From NCBI GenBank assembly GCA_949357655.1, contig CASHTG010000005.1, positions 1,111,150-1,175,149 on the forward strand: a stretch of DNA of 64,000 bases, written 5' to 3'. The notes beneath the pieces are model-generated. The model saw nothing but the letters and a program-made list of their open reading frames with translations. It was not told where the DNA came from and searched no databases. Positions 24,568 to 37,088 of this stretch are shown here, one piece after another. Origin of the DNA: Parascedosporium putredinis. Lineage: Eukaryota; Ascomycota; Sordariomycetes; Microascales; Microascaceae. How positions within the stretch are numbered: position 1 is the stretch's first letter; each line of letters begins with the position of its first letter. Made by a program: the position numbers and the translations under genes.

Positions 24568-27500
24568 ATGCGAGTAGTTATAGCTAATCGTGGCGAAATC
24601 GCTATCCGTCTTATAAAGGCGTGTAAAGCGGTAAGTTTGGTCATCGACCGTGGGGTGTTTATACTGCTAAATCTCACTCTAGCTCGGACATTTTTCAATC
24701 GCCATTTATTCCGACGAAGATGGCATGTTTTCGATCCGTCCATAGGCTAGGGTGTTTCACTAACATCACGCCGTAGGCTCCTCTATGCATGTGCGCCTCG
24801 CCGATGAAGCTGTACGATTGGGTGGCACTGGGGCACGGCAATACATGGACAGGTATGAGACCCGGGTTCATCATCTAACTGGGCGTCCTCATTCACGTAC
24901 TTATGCGATTTTAGCGAACGTATTATAGCAATAGCAAAAGATCACGCTGCAGAGGTTGTACTGCCTGGTTACGGTACAGCCACCTACCCACCCAGTCCCG
25001 AACAAGATTCACACTGAAATGCATAGGTTTTTGAGCGAGAACACTCATTTTGCCCGGCTTCTCTCCGAGAATGGTATTGTGTTCGCAGGGCCAAGCCCAG
25101 AGACTATTATGCAGTTTGGCTTGAAGCATCGAGCTCGTGAACTAGCGATCCTTGCCGATGTGGGTTTAGAAATCCAAGTGTCTAGGACATGCATTAATTC
25201 TACGTAGGTCCCTGTCATCCCAGGGTCTAGTATTATCACTTCTTTACAAGAGGCGGCAATGGAGGCCACAAGACTGGGCTATCCGGTAGGAAGACTTGCA
25301 CCATATAACACCTTTAAGCTATGTCTAACTATTTGTAGATCATGGTCAAGGCAACTGCAGGAGGTGGTGGTATGGGTCTTCGTGTTTGCCATTCACCAGA
25401 TGAACTTGAGAATGCCGTGCAGCTTGTCCAAAGCAGAGGAGAAGCATTATTCAAAGATGCGGGGTTCTTCTTAGAGAAATATGTCCAACATGGGAGGTAT
25501 GTTAGGCACGGATATAATATGATAAGTAAACAGGCTGACAATTATTCAGGCACATTGAGGGACAAATATTCGGCAATGGACAAGGTGATGTGTTGTGGTT
25601 TGGTGAAAGAGAGTGCTCGGTTCAGCGAAGACATCAGAAAGTTTTCGAGGAGGCACCTAGTCCCTTTGTGCTTCAGCATCCGGACCTGCGGCATAAACTA
25701 CAAGTCGCCTCTACATCCCTCGCGCGTTTGGTGAAGTATAAGTCGGCTGGAACTGTAGAATTCTTGGTTGACGACAAGACGGGCAATTTCTACTTCCTCG
25801 AGATGAATACGAGGCTACAGGTAAGTGATGTTATATCAAGCCCGCATCATTCAAAAACTTGCTTATCGAACAAATTCTCTAGGTTGAACATGGCGTCACC
25901 GAGTTATGCTATGGGGTTGACCTTGTAGCTTTGATGCTGAAACAAGCCACTGCAGAATTCCACGGTCGGCCCGGTCTGACACAAGCAGAGATGGCGGTGG
26001 AAGCCCAGCCTATTCCCCAACGCCACGCCATGGAAGTTAGGGTCTACGCTGAGAACCCGGCCGATAATTACAGTCCTTCCCCTGGAATATTCACAAAGGT
26101 TTCGTTTCCGACATGGGATCATGTCCGTGTTGATACGTGGCTTGAAAATGGGTCGACGGTGACACCGTCCTTTGGTTCGTAGCATCCATCCTATCAGTCT
26201 CAAATTAGAGAGCAATCTCTTACTAAAAACATACACTTTATAGATCCTTTAATAGCCAAAATTATGGTTTACGGCAACGATAGGGCAGATGCGCTGGAAG
26301 CTATGAGGGAGACCCTAGAGTCAACAATACTTCAGGGTCCTATATGCAATCTCGACTTTTTGATTGCTATTATCAAGTCAAATGGTACGTTAGCATGATA
26401 CTCACCCACCTCCTCTATACATAGCTGACAAAGATTGTTCTCGTGAAATTTCAAGATGTCGTATCCGGCAACACTACCACTGGAATACTTGACCACTTCA
26501 ATTACCAGTTCTGCGGCTTAGAGTTCAAGGATGGTGGACTCTACACCACTGTACAGGACTTTCCCGGCCGGCCCCACCGGGAAAGCGGCGTTCCTGTTTC
26601 CGGCCCAATGGATGCTCTGTCATTTCGAAGTAAGTGCTCGGGCTACTCAACTAATTTTGAAAGTACAAAGTTCTGATAAATGAATGTCTAGTTGCCAACC
26701 TAATCGCGGGAAACAGCGAAACAACGGAGGGCTTCGAGATATCCTGTACGGGGCCCTGGATCAAGTTCCATGATTCCGCAGTTATCGTGCTTAGTGGAGC
26801 TCCCTTCGAATTCAGCATCAACGGGAAGACAGCATCGATGTGGACTCGCCATGTCCTCTCGGCGGGTTCTGAGATCCGGATCGGCGCGTGTTCAGGACGT
26901 GGTTGTAGAGCCTACTTGGCGATTCTTGGCGGTCTTCCTAACGTGTACGTCTGTTGTCTGTGTCAAAGATGTGGGCTTAGAGCCAAATTAACCAATAGGT
27001 ATCTTTAGAGGGAGCTATCTAGGCTCAAAGAGTACCACACCGTCCTTAAAGTGGGAGGCTACCAGGTAAGTCATCGCTCCCCTTACTCACTAAACTGGTA
27101 CCCTAACTTTACGTAGGGGAGGACTTTGAAAGCCGGAGACTATTTGCTTCTCGATAAGACTGCATCCGCTTTGGCCACACGCACCGCCCCTTTCACCCTT
27201 CCCCGTAACATGATTCCACCCATTGAAAACTATAACACAATTTTCTCTTTGCCAGGGCCCTATGATACTAAAGAGTTCATCACATCAGAGGGAAGACAGC
27301 GGTTCTTCGAGACAAAGTGGAAGGTAGCTTTCAATTCAAGCCGTGGTGGCATTCGACTAGATGGACCGCCTCCCGAATGGTCTCGGGAGAGCGGCGGCGA
27401 GGGTGGCAGTCACCCAAGTAATATGCTAGGCTACGGATACCCGCTGGGGGCTAAGCTTCACAGGTGATGCAGGAGTAGTTTTTACGGCAGACTCTCCAGT

Positions 27501-29252
27501 CCAAAGTGGCTTCATATGTCCCCAAACGACCGCCTCCTCTCAGTTATGGAAATTGGGACAAATGAGACCCGGTGACGAGGTAACATTCTCCCAATGTTCC
27601 TGGGAGCAAGCGATAGAGTTAGATCGCCAACTTGCGGGGTACATCCAAGCAGTGAAAGTGACTCTTTGCGGTGGCAGCTCTGAATCTAACGCCTCATTAA
27701 TCAAGTGGGGTATTGAGCAGCCCATGGCGGGAAACTCGGTACTATACGAGCGCATCGAGGATCTGCCCCGAGCCCTTCCAAGGTTTGTGCTACGGCAAGG
27801 GGTAGCCAGGGAATTCTATGTGACTTCGGCAGCCAAGTCTTTGATCTGAATACCCGGGCTAGGGCCCAGAAGTTGGCTCTTGAGATCACTAACCAAACTC
27901 CGCCTGGTTTTATCAAGGTCTCGAGGGTACATACGATGAGCGTATTCGTATCATTTGACTCCGCCATTATAAGCCAAGACATAGCGATTCGGACTCTCAT
28001 TGACCTTGAGATGGACCTGGGAAACATAGAGAAAATGACCCTTCCTAGTCGGGTATACCACTTACCCATGATCTTTGACGCCGACGAGTGCACACGAGCA
28101 ACAGCACGATACATGGAAACCCAGCGCCCTTATGCTCGCTATTTGCCCGATAATATAGATTTCATAAGGAGGAATAATGGCCTCAAGCACCGTGATGAGG
28201 TCCTCAAAGCTGTGAAGGACGTCCCATTCCTCGTTGTCGCGTCTTCGGGCATCATGGGTTTACCGATCCTGATTCAAGTCGATCCCCGGCTGCGCCTTAC
28301 AGTCCCAAAATCTAATCCATCTCGCTCTCATACCCCAGCGGGTGCTTTAGGGCTTGGCGGTAATACAAATGCGATATACCCGGTTGATTCGTAGGTTGCG
28401 AGACTTGGTATATCCTGAGCGAGTAGAGCTAACGAATTTCTCTAGGCCCGGCGGATACCTGTAAGGTCATAGATGCCAGGTTATTAAGAAAACTAGCTGA
28501 TATACTCTAGGCTTTGGGGGCTAACCTTGCCGTATTGCCCATTTGACACCTTTGGCAGTAAACCTAATTATACTCCTACCCAGCCGTGGTTATTCGATCC
28601 CTTTGATCAAATTGTTTTCCACCAGGTTTCACGAGAGGAATTTGAAGAAACGAACAGGCTTTTCCAAATGGGTCTATATAATATCAAGGTCGAAAATACC
28701 GAGTTTAGTATGGTAGCGTATAATAAGCTCGTCGCTACCACTGCAGTCGAAACTTCTCAAATTCGCCAACTACAAGAGGAATGTGCCAGGATCGAACTAG
28801 TCAAGCAAGTCACTGATGTCACTATCCTATATATATTATTCTAACGGTTATTAGAGAGACGGAGCTACTAGCTCGGTGGAACGCTGAAAAGAAATCTATC
28901 GCCAAGTCAGAAGCCCATAAAATGACGCTCCCAAATAACGGCGAAGGACTATTGCGAGGTAAAATCACTTCCGCGCCTATACTACTATGATGCTTACCTT
29001 ATATTTCCAGACCGAAAACTTGTGCCTATACTAGCGAACTTAAATGCTCGAGTCTGGAAAGTGAAGGCGGAAGTTGGGTCGCCAGTCAAGCCGAATGAGT
29101 CAGTGATGATACTAGAAGCTATGAAGATGGAGATAGTGGTTCGAGCACCAACAACTAAGCTATCTTATACCCTGGCTGCCCTCCATAAGGGTGAAGGGGA
29201 TCTTGTTGAGCCTGGAGAGCTGCTTGCTCTACTGGAGCCATTGGAGGGTTGA
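24568..29252 (+). CDS. lamA: LamA-like biotin-dependent carboxylase/amidohydrolase fusion (urea carboxylase family)
   Basis: The start MRVVIANRGEIAIRLIKACKA (24568) is a biotin carboxylase N-terminus. Ten or more short introns follow. ATP-grasp motifs include IMVKATAGGGGMGLRV, HIEGQIFGNG, GERECSVQRRHQKV and FFLEMNTRLQ (here NFYFLEMNTRLQ). Then come KipA/PxpC-type blocks (GLYTTVQDFPGRP, SGPMDALSFR, GCRAYLAILGGLPN), KipI/PxpB-type blocks (IMGLPILIQVDPRL, FDQIVFHQVSREEFEE) and a C-terminal biotinyl domain with biotin-acceptor motif EAMKME near 29120. Length is about 1250 residues. The frame breaks near 26440-26460 (or an odd acceptor), near 27045, at G runs 27446-27450 and 28516-28520, and near 27825. 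Two of the five are G runs; the others are less easily explained, so partial inactivation is possible. With LamB it probably opens lactam rings using ATP. Urea carboxylase itself is the alternative. Confidence 0.85.
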
Positions 29253-29545
29253 ATGGATTCAAGGAGCTAGCTACACACTACATCAGTTTATGTAATCATC
29301 TAACCTAGGCGGCCACTACTGAGCTTGCCGGGGCTGTAACGGCAGGGGGCGAGGGACATAGTTATTGCCTATAGTTACTTAAATCAGGGGCGGCTTAACG
29401 AAATCAATTTTAGTGGCTATTGAAATGGCTGTATGTGGGTGTTCTATTGTGATACTTCAACAAGCCTAATATACCATGTTAAAAGAGAGATGGGAAATCC
29501 TAGCGCAACTTTAAGGGAAAGACTACATAGGAAACTATCTAAACA

Positions 29546-31479
29546 TTATATCATCAACAGCGTCCCATCCTTCACTTGGTCAACGGCACTCCTGGGCCTG
29601 ATGGTCAATTCTATCCAGTCGTCCGCAACGTCCATGTCGTGCCACCATGTCTCAAAGGCTACTAGCATAGCCTCCCGAGTTTTGGATGGGTAATGGCTGA
29701 TCAGTTGGCGGCTCTTTTCTCTAACCCTTTCGCGGTGCTCAGCATCAACCGACTCTCGCGCAGCAACGTATAATGGCAGGGAGAGGGACGAGTCAGGGCC
29801 GCAGCCTAGTGGCAGATCATCCATGAGCTTGAGGAGCATAGCAAGAGCCGCCTGGACCCGATTCGAAGATGGCGCATCTCGGAATACGCGGCGTTGCAAT
29901 AAAATGACAGTACTCCAGTAGAAACATTTAGCTAGTAGTGTCAAGTATTTTCGCTCTCGAGGTCGTTCTTCGCCATTAAAGTACCGATTCGCCAGCGCCC
30001 TAATCTCAGTTTCTAAATCGAATCCTCGTGACATTATATCTGTTAAGGATTGGGGCTGTTCATCAAGGTCGGCTGCGAGGTGGGAAACTTTAGCCAACAT
30101 TGCTATCGTCCATCGGGGACAGCCGGTTGTTTCGAGGAAGCTTGGATTTGAGTCATCTAGGTCGGTTGCATCGGCAAACAGCCAGGATGATAAAGGTAAG
30201 CGGGGTCTACGATGCCAGTATATCGAGCTATACACATCTATTGATGTCATACGCTGGACCAAAACTATACCAACTGATAAGGCAGGCCGAACACGCACGT
30301 AGCCAAGGTCGTCAAAGAGTTGCATGGCGAAGTCGATATGGCCGGGCATCTGTCGACCGCCATTGGCCATTTCCACCGTTAGCTGGAGGAGGACGGTGGC
30401 TAATACGTCTCTCTTCAGGCACGCTATCTCTTCACCGTAATTCCGGTCTTCGCGGCTTTTAAGATCGCGGATGCTTTTTCGAAGCGTCGCGAGAGCTTGT
30501 GACTGACTCTGAAGAGCTGCTGTGACGGGGAGGCGGCCTCGGAGGTGCATATATACACTGGAAATTGAGATTATGGTGTCCATCAATACTGGCGTCGAAA
30601 GAGCTAGAGTGGCTAGTTGACGATATCCGTTCCGGTTGTCGTCCCAAGCTGGGATTATGCCAGACACGCAACGCATAACTGAGACCTGTTAGACCAGCTC
30701 GAGCTACATTGTTGAGAACCTCGGGATATAACATACAATATATGTAAGCGAAAGTGTCACCTGTCGTCTTACAAACGTAGGATCCGAGCTCATTATAAAC
30801 GGAATCACTTAACGCCCGTAGTTCCGGAACCGTTATAGCTTCGGCCGCATCGGTAATCCCCTGCAGGCGATCTTCCTGGCTTCTTCCACCAACTTCAGCA
30901 TTCAACTCTGGAGTAATTGCCCATGAAAAGGAGGTTCGAGGGTCGGGGTCGCCAACACTAGCTATGTCTAGAGTTATAAGCCCATTTACTCTATCGTAAC
31001 ACTCATCGTCCAGGTCGTATAACTCTGCAGACGGTATGATGTCGGAGCTAGTTTGCGTATCGCGATTGAGTTGGTTTTCCATAGTTGTGCTTGCTATCAA
31101 TAAGTCAAGGTCGACACCAGCAGCGAGCGAGCTGACCCTAAAGTCATCGGTCACAGCCGAGGCCGAACGTCCCCAGGAGTCTCGGGCATTCTCAGTGCCG
31201 ATCTCTGAAGTGTCTATAGCTCGAGACGTCTGTCGTCGCTGGCGTGGCAATTGCGTGGCATTTGCCCACCTTAAATCTCGAGTATACTCACACCTTTTCC
31301 CAAGCCTGGCACATCGCCTGCACGCTGGCCGCTCCTCATCACATTTTCGATGTTGTTGAAGGCATGTCACACAACCTACATCCCGACTCGTTAGCGATAG
31401 CGCAGATCACTGAGGTGGTATATATGGTGGTTAGAAGATAGCTGTCAATACCTTTACGTGATCGCTTCTCAGACCTCAT
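29546..31479 (-). CDS. Zn2Cys6 transcription factor of the lactam cluster
   Basis: A short first exon (MRSEKRSR, start 31479) is spliced to the zinc cluster CVTCLQQHRKCDEERPACRR, whose remaining cysteines are in CARLGKRCEY. This is the Cx2Cx6C...Cx2Cx6C binuclear zinc motif. A linker rich in Ser/Thr follows, then a fungal-specific TF middle region (IPAWDDNRNGYRQLATLALS, SVYMHLRGRLPVTAALQSQS), ending near YPSKTREAMLVAFETWWHDM at 29546. The two large coding parts are offset near 30660-30700, either an unrecognised intron or a frame break. It neighbours lamA tail to tail and is the likely pathway activator. In A. nidulans the comparable activator is AmdR (IntA), a zinc-cluster protein; orthology is not shown. 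Confidence 0.8.
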
Positions 31480-33776
31480 TTCACGATTCGCGTATACATA
31501 CCGAGATTGAAGCACCTGTGCACCTATGATCACTACGCGCATGAAGTTTATGACGGTAGTTCCAATGAGGCGACGCACTCAAATAGGGGGTCGCACTTCA
31601 AATGAGATAAATGGCCCCTCGTAAGCTTGAGCATTTATCTCAGGGGTTATTATCATTATCACTTTGAAGAGCGGGGAAAGTCATTTACCCCACCAAAAGG
31701 TGGATCATAGCACAACCTAGTACCCAATCAAAACGTGTTTTGGGAAGTGCTCCTTGGCAGCTCGCTTATCTAGCAGTAATATAGAGGTGGGAGATGCTCC
31801 CAGCTCCATAGCCCCTCTTGCCCCTTGAAAGGTGTTCCTTAGCTTATCCTGTAAGCCGATTATTTAGTTTTAACGTGCCCCGTCTCCCTGATAACCTTAG
31901 CTAGTTACGGTGGGGCACGGAAATAAAACAATTTTTGGTAGAGCTCTGAGGCCAGAAATTGGTGGTTTTTTCCGCACCTCACTGATCTTATTTAACCCTA
32001 TTATGCCAAAGCTCCCTGGCAGCTGCAGCTATGCCGGCCACAGCTGCTATAGCTGGCTAGATGCAGTGTAGATCAGCGTTCCGCTAAAGCGCAGCCGAAG
32101 GTCACCCGATTGTCCACGCGATCACCATCTGGGATCTAGGGAATAAAAGGAGTCAGGGAGTAGATGTTGAAGGATGGAAGGATAAGGGATGTGCCGCATA
32201 TATCCGAGGGGTAGAAGGCTGAACCTCTATAGAAAGGGATCTATCAGAAGGATCCAAGCAGCGAATACGCACACATTTTACCCTCTGTTCGATAGTAGAT
32301 GGGTAGCTAGGAAGGTAGAACTATCTTACTTACTTACTTCTAATATATAGCTTCATCTTCTATAGTGACTGTGGTATTGTGTAAGGATGTATCATCTCAT
32401 GACCTTTAAGGACTGATAACCCTCACAGCGACTCAAAAATCACCATATCTCTCCAACGACTTACGGACAGCTCGGTTGTCAGCAAGCCGGTTGGCACGAC
32501 CTTTGACGGCAACAAACCCACTACCCTCCTCTATATATATAAAGACACTATAAAACAATTATAAGTTATTATAATTAAGAGTAAAAGGACGGTTTAAGCG
32601 GGAACTTACATTATATTAGCTAGCGAGGTAAGAAGCACCTACTCTAGTAAATGCACGTGTTTTATAGCACCTTTTTTTATCACCTTCTTTATCCCCTCTA
32701 TCTACCTCTTACCATGAGGTAATGAGGCACGCGATGCGGGCGAGGAATCATGGGTACCTAAAGATAGTACGAAGAATATGAAATACTACCACCCTCATAC
32801 GCCGACACTTCTAAGTGGACAGGACAAGGCTATGGTTCCTGAGGAAAGATAATTTAAGCCGAGGAAGCGAAAACCTTTAGGATATACTATAGACTAGTAT
32901 ATAACAAAGCCTTATCTTAACCTAGCGAATATGTCGACAGTGCTGAAAGGGGATTTACCCTATAAATATCACATATTCTAGTATAAGAATATAGGTAATA
33001 TTATCCTATTTTTGCACTTAGTCTTATAGTTCACACCGTCTGATAGAGAAAAGTAGATGATTAAATATAATTCGATTTGGTCGTAATTATAAATAACTTT
33101 ACTATTTCAACCTAGTTTTCTCGTCTTACCTCGTGTTCATAATCCTGCTAGTTTAGTTCTACCTACTAAGGTATATAAACTAGATTTTCATTATTTTACA
33201 ATCGAGAAGACGTCTACTTCTCCCCTTAGCAGTTGGAGGGCAACGAATACGGGATGCTAGTTGTCGGCGAAGACGACTAATGGACCCGCCGCCGGTTCCG
33301 CACCGTATTTGGCATATGCGTGCCATTTTGCGGCTGCTAAAAAAATCCATCACTAAGCTGAAATAACCTTGCTGATTGGTTTCAGCGCTTCTCGTATTAG
33401 GAGTTACTTAGCCTCTATGATAGACGAAAAAGAAATGATCTACGAATTGACATCATTTTAGGATTTATAATTAGATAGATGTCGCGCACCAGCAATTAAC
33501 AACTCGGCGGAAAATTGATCTAAATATAGCAATATAAGTAAACATATATGTAAGCAGATATATTAGATCAGATTCTGGTCTTGAGAGCTATATAAAAGGT
33601 TCACTCTCCTTAAAGAACTAGTGCCCGCTTCCTCACAAAACTCCCGAGCCCAACGATCCTGCATATGTTTATAATCTAGTACCTGCGCTAAGCCTATCTA
33701 CACGTCCTTATCATATAAAAGCTTATCCATCTTCTTACTATATAACTATCCCTCGTCTAAGGCCATAGCTTAGAAT
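31480..33776. other. Gene-poor stretch with repeat remnants
   Basis: No gene recognised over 2.3 kb. It contains a perfect 11-base inverted repeat (31603-31613 with 31632-31642), another short inverted pair around 31874-31920 (CGTGCCCC / GGGGCACG), CTTACTTAC-type simple repeat near 32330, and, at about 31990-32130, a less mutated relative of sequence at 52740-52890. It becomes AT-rich after 32500. Confidence 0.5.
31990..32130 (+). repeat. Dispersed repeat fragment, weakly mutated copy
   Basis: The segment shares order and words (AAAGCTCCCT, AGCTGCTATAGCT, GCTAGAT, AGCGTTCC) with 52740-52890. This copy keeps C and G where the distal copy has T and A, as expected if the distal copy was mutated by RIP. 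Confidence 0.55.
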
Positions 33777-34177
33777 ATGCGCTTCGACGCTCTTCTCACC
33801 GCCGCCGCCGCCGCCCTTGCCTCAGGCACAGCCGCTCACCCTTCGTACTCCAACCCCCGAGGCAACTGCCGTGGCTAACCTCATCGCCATCATGGGAATC
33901 GGAGCCGACAGCCCCCGGAGTACCCGTCCAAGTTCCTCTTAGCACTCTCACCCATGTTGAACTCACCATCACTGGCCTCCAACTAACCGGTGTTACCGTG
34001 GATATACCTGACATCACACCTCCTTCCGACACGGACGTCACCTGCCAAATGTATAAGGACGAGTACGGAGTGCAGCCCGGAAGTGCTGAATTTTTCAAAG
34101 GCCACGATGCCCACATTAGCACCAACCCGGTTCAATTTGGTTGGGTTCTTTGCTACGTCAATGTTCATTCTAACTAG
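33777..34177 (+). CDS. Small secreted cysteine-containing protein, two frame breaks
   Basis: The start at 33777 gives MRFDALLTAAAAALASGTAA, a clean signal peptide. The mature part appears in pieces: EATAVANLIAIMGIGADS, then VPLSTLTHVELTITGLQLTG and PSDTDVTCQMYKDEYGVQPG, with a second cysteine in QFGWVLCYVNVHSN at the TAG stop at 34177. The pieces sit in different frames separated by two C runs of exactly five (33854-33858 and 33912-33916). If both runs were miscounted, the product is about 130 residues with one likely disulfide. This is a typical fungal small secreted protein fold family without a known role; an effector or wall-surface role cannot be told apart here. The long opposite-strand open frame is a shadow. 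Confidence 0.68.
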
Positions 34178-34550
34178 GAGGGCATAGTGTTTAGGCGCTG
34201 CTTATATTAAGGCAGATTGAATTACAACCCGGATCATGTATAGAACTGTCGAAGAGTGACATTAAGCGACGACTAGATCGTAGATATTTCGTACCTATCT
34301 ATGCGATTATATAGAGAGCTAATATTGCACACTAAATAAGGCTTTAGTAGTATAGTAATATAAAATATTTGGTTAAGTATAATTTAGTATTTGGTGCTCG
34401 GGTCTAAGAACCACGATTGTGTATCGTACGGCGATGTTCAATATATTAAACAAGGCTAGTATGATAATTTGATATTACAGTGGAGTATCCCTACCTTAAA
34501 AGGAAATAGGGTAATAAGTGTGTAACAGTAGACGCCACTCAGTGAGGGAA
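34178..34550. other. Intergenic between convergent genes
   Basis: AT-rich spacer between the small secreted protein and the sugar permease. No gene seen. Confidence 0.5.
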
Positions 34551-36392
34551 CTACCTCGTTGAAAGGTTTTCTTCCTCCATTCTCAGTCGCTCGTGGTGGG
34601 CCGACATGGCTTTCTCCTGGGCTTGAAGCTTTGCTACACCAGCTGCGGAGTTTTCCCCGTCAAATAACACCGCAATTTCTTCTAGGGTCGGGCCCTGCGT
34701 TTCGACGAAGAAGAAGAAGATAGTCAGGCACTCAATAACGAGGCTGGAGAAATTCTGTGAGAAACTTGACTAATCCAATAGCAGTAGACGGGGAATCAAA
34801 CTCACATGACAATGTAGACAATATAGAACTTCCAGCCAAGCCGCTCAATCCCCAGGGATTTACCCACTGGTTAAAGACGCCGCTAAGAGCCGTGAAACAA
34901 AAGCATAGCGTTAGCCCTTTAGCGCGAATATTATACGGTAGGATCTCGACGGTGTATGAAACGGTTAAGCCTGGCCATGCAGCACCTGCGGTACCGTAGA
35001 AGAGGAAGATCATGGCCACAACTGCGATACCTGCGGAAGGAGATGCAGTCTTCGCGTATACCGCGCTACAAGCAGTCCAAATAGTGAAAGTGACTAGCAT
35101 GCCAGTACCAGCAATCAAGAAGAGAGTCCGGCGCCCAACGCGGTCAACAAAGAACGCTGAGAACAGGGAGATAACAAGACACCAAATAGTCAAGCCTCCG
35201 TTAATGTAAGCTTGGGTTTCAGAGCTATAGTTGGACCTTGTCAGGAAAGCTTTAAACAGTCAGGCCTAAGGGGACGACATACTCAATTATGCCGATAGTA
35301 TTGAGGATCGCTGCTAGCTATAGCGTAGATATACTGTTAATACCATAGGAGCCCGCGATACCTAAATGAGTTTTGCTGCGCACTTACATAGTAAGACACT
35401 AGGCCGTTGCCACTACACTGGGAGAATATAGCGGTGGCGATGATTAAGGCGCACCGCTTTCTGTTCCCTTTCGTACGAAAAAGTTCCGCCCACCCGGTGC
35501 CGCACATCTCCTTCTCCATCCGAAGAGTGTTTACAATCTCTGTGTATTCCCAGCGGACAAACTCATCGTCCGCATCTCCGTTGGCGTGATACTTGATCAA
35601 AATCTCACGGGCCTCTTCCTCTCGGGCTTTGCTAATCAGCCAGCGAGGGCTCTCTGGTAGAAACCAAATAGCAAGAAGCTGAATACCTGGCATAAGACAT
35701 TGTAGGCCAGTGGGAAGACGCCATTGGATATCACCGCTCTGGCCTTTTAAAGTTCCGAAACATGTCCACGCGGCAATGATGGCGCCGAGATACCAGAGAG
35801 TGTTATATATGGTGGTGACTCTGCCCCGGTGGCGCGGATGAGCGACCTCAGTGATCAGCAATGGACACGTCCCGTTGGTGATATTAGAGCCCAGGCCCAT
35901 GATAAACCGACCAGCGAGGTACATAGCATCCCTACTATTAGATGGGATCTGTTTCGGAAAAGCTTGTAGAAGTGCTCCGAGGATAACAAAAACACAGCCA
36001 ACTGCGGTTCCTCTTTTGCGACCAAGTCCGTCGGCAACGTATGGGGCGAAGAGGAGAACAAAGAGCCCACCAAAACCTGGAAATGCGCCGAAGAGACCGA
36101 GTCGACTGCCGGTCGGATGGTCAAAGACTATTTTTCTCCGTTAGCAGCGGCCACAGGCACGTAGAGGTCTAGGGTAAGGGAAAACTCTACATGTCTGCCA
36201 AGAAGTCATAGTCTGGAGTCCATTGAGAAGACTGCCATCATATCCAAGTGTGGTGGAGCCAAGGAACAAGAATATCATCATCCCATACAACTTTCGCAGC
36301 TCTTGTTGCTGCCAAACAGGAAGAGTAGACCCCTTAGACGTATACGCCGGTTCTCTGTCAACGTGCTCGACATCTCGCGGCTTAGTCGTCAT
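34551..36392 (-). CDS. MFS sugar transporter (hexose/lactose permease type)
   Basis: The start at 36392 (MTTKPRDVEHVDREP) precedes TM1 MMIFLFLGSTTLGYDGSLLNG, with the sugar-porter GYD motif. PYVADGLGRKRGTAVG is the D-R-x-G-R-K/R loop, and then AGRFIMGLGSNITNGTCPLL, QLLAIWFLPESPRWLISKAR (the PESPR motif) and FFVDRVGRRTLF (the second loop motif) follow. The end is FFVETQGPTLEEIAVLFDG plus a soluble tail to 34551. About 530 residues with four or five introns is typical of fungal sugar porters. One break lies at a C run of four (34850-34853) near TM10. The lactose permease group in fungi shares this architecture, and the nearby GH35 beta-galactosidase and regulator suggest galactoside uptake. A plain hexose transporter is the alternative. 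Confidence 0.87.
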
Positions 36393-37088
36393 GGTGTATA
36401 GGCCTTCGGAAATTTGTTTCATCAAAGCTCAGGAGAGTAGAAACACTTAGGATTAGGTTTTCTAACTCACTTGAGGAGAGAACATCAAAATTCGTGATAT
36501 GCGTCGCGGATTTCAGTCTCCTTTATGGGTTCGGCTACATCCCGGCATGGTGGCTAAGCCCGGCCATGACACTCGCCGACCCGGACCTAATCGTGCCTTC
36601 AAATGGTTGGCGATTGGCGCGCAACGTGTTCGACAATGGGTTGCAGCCCTCAACTCTCCCCATGGGGTAAGGTGGGCTTCTTGCAGTGGGAAGACTCGAG
36701 GTTCTTCTAGCCATCGAAGAGACAGGTCAGGGGGTCGAAGCGAAATAGGCGCTGGCTCCGAACACGCAAGTGAAATTGGCGGGCCTGGGGTTTTCTGGGG
36801 AATAGTGGCTAATCCGTCGATGGCTTTTCTCTATCAAGCTAGCCTCGAATTTTCGTCCACCCTGACAAGTCCATTAATTGGTCGAGCTCGAAAAGGTGGT
36901 GCTGCAACCATCGTAGTGCTTCCGAGGTATATGCGTGGAGAATTATAAACGAGCTATCTATCCGACTTTAATCCTCGGATTGAAATCATTCTTGTTCCTC
37001 TCTCGCTAGTCAATGCATTTACAGGTCGCATCAATAGTAAATAAAAGGAACACCTCATATTCCTGTCGGCGCCAATTGCTCGAACGCA
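36393..37088. promoter_or_regulatory. Divergent promoter region, permease and regulator
   Basis: About 700 bases between the two divergent genes. A plus-strand open frame at 36499-36948 is rich in Arg and Gly and shows no recognisable motif, so I leave it out. Confidence 0.4.

Noticed and set aside
33796..34125. Minus-strand open frame of 109 codons
   Set aside because: Opposite the small secreted protein gene, which has a signal peptide and coherent pieces; the reverse frame does not.
36499..36948. Plus-strand open frame of 149 codons between the permease and the regulator
   Set aside because: No recognisable domain, biased Arg/Gly composition, located in a divergent promoter region.
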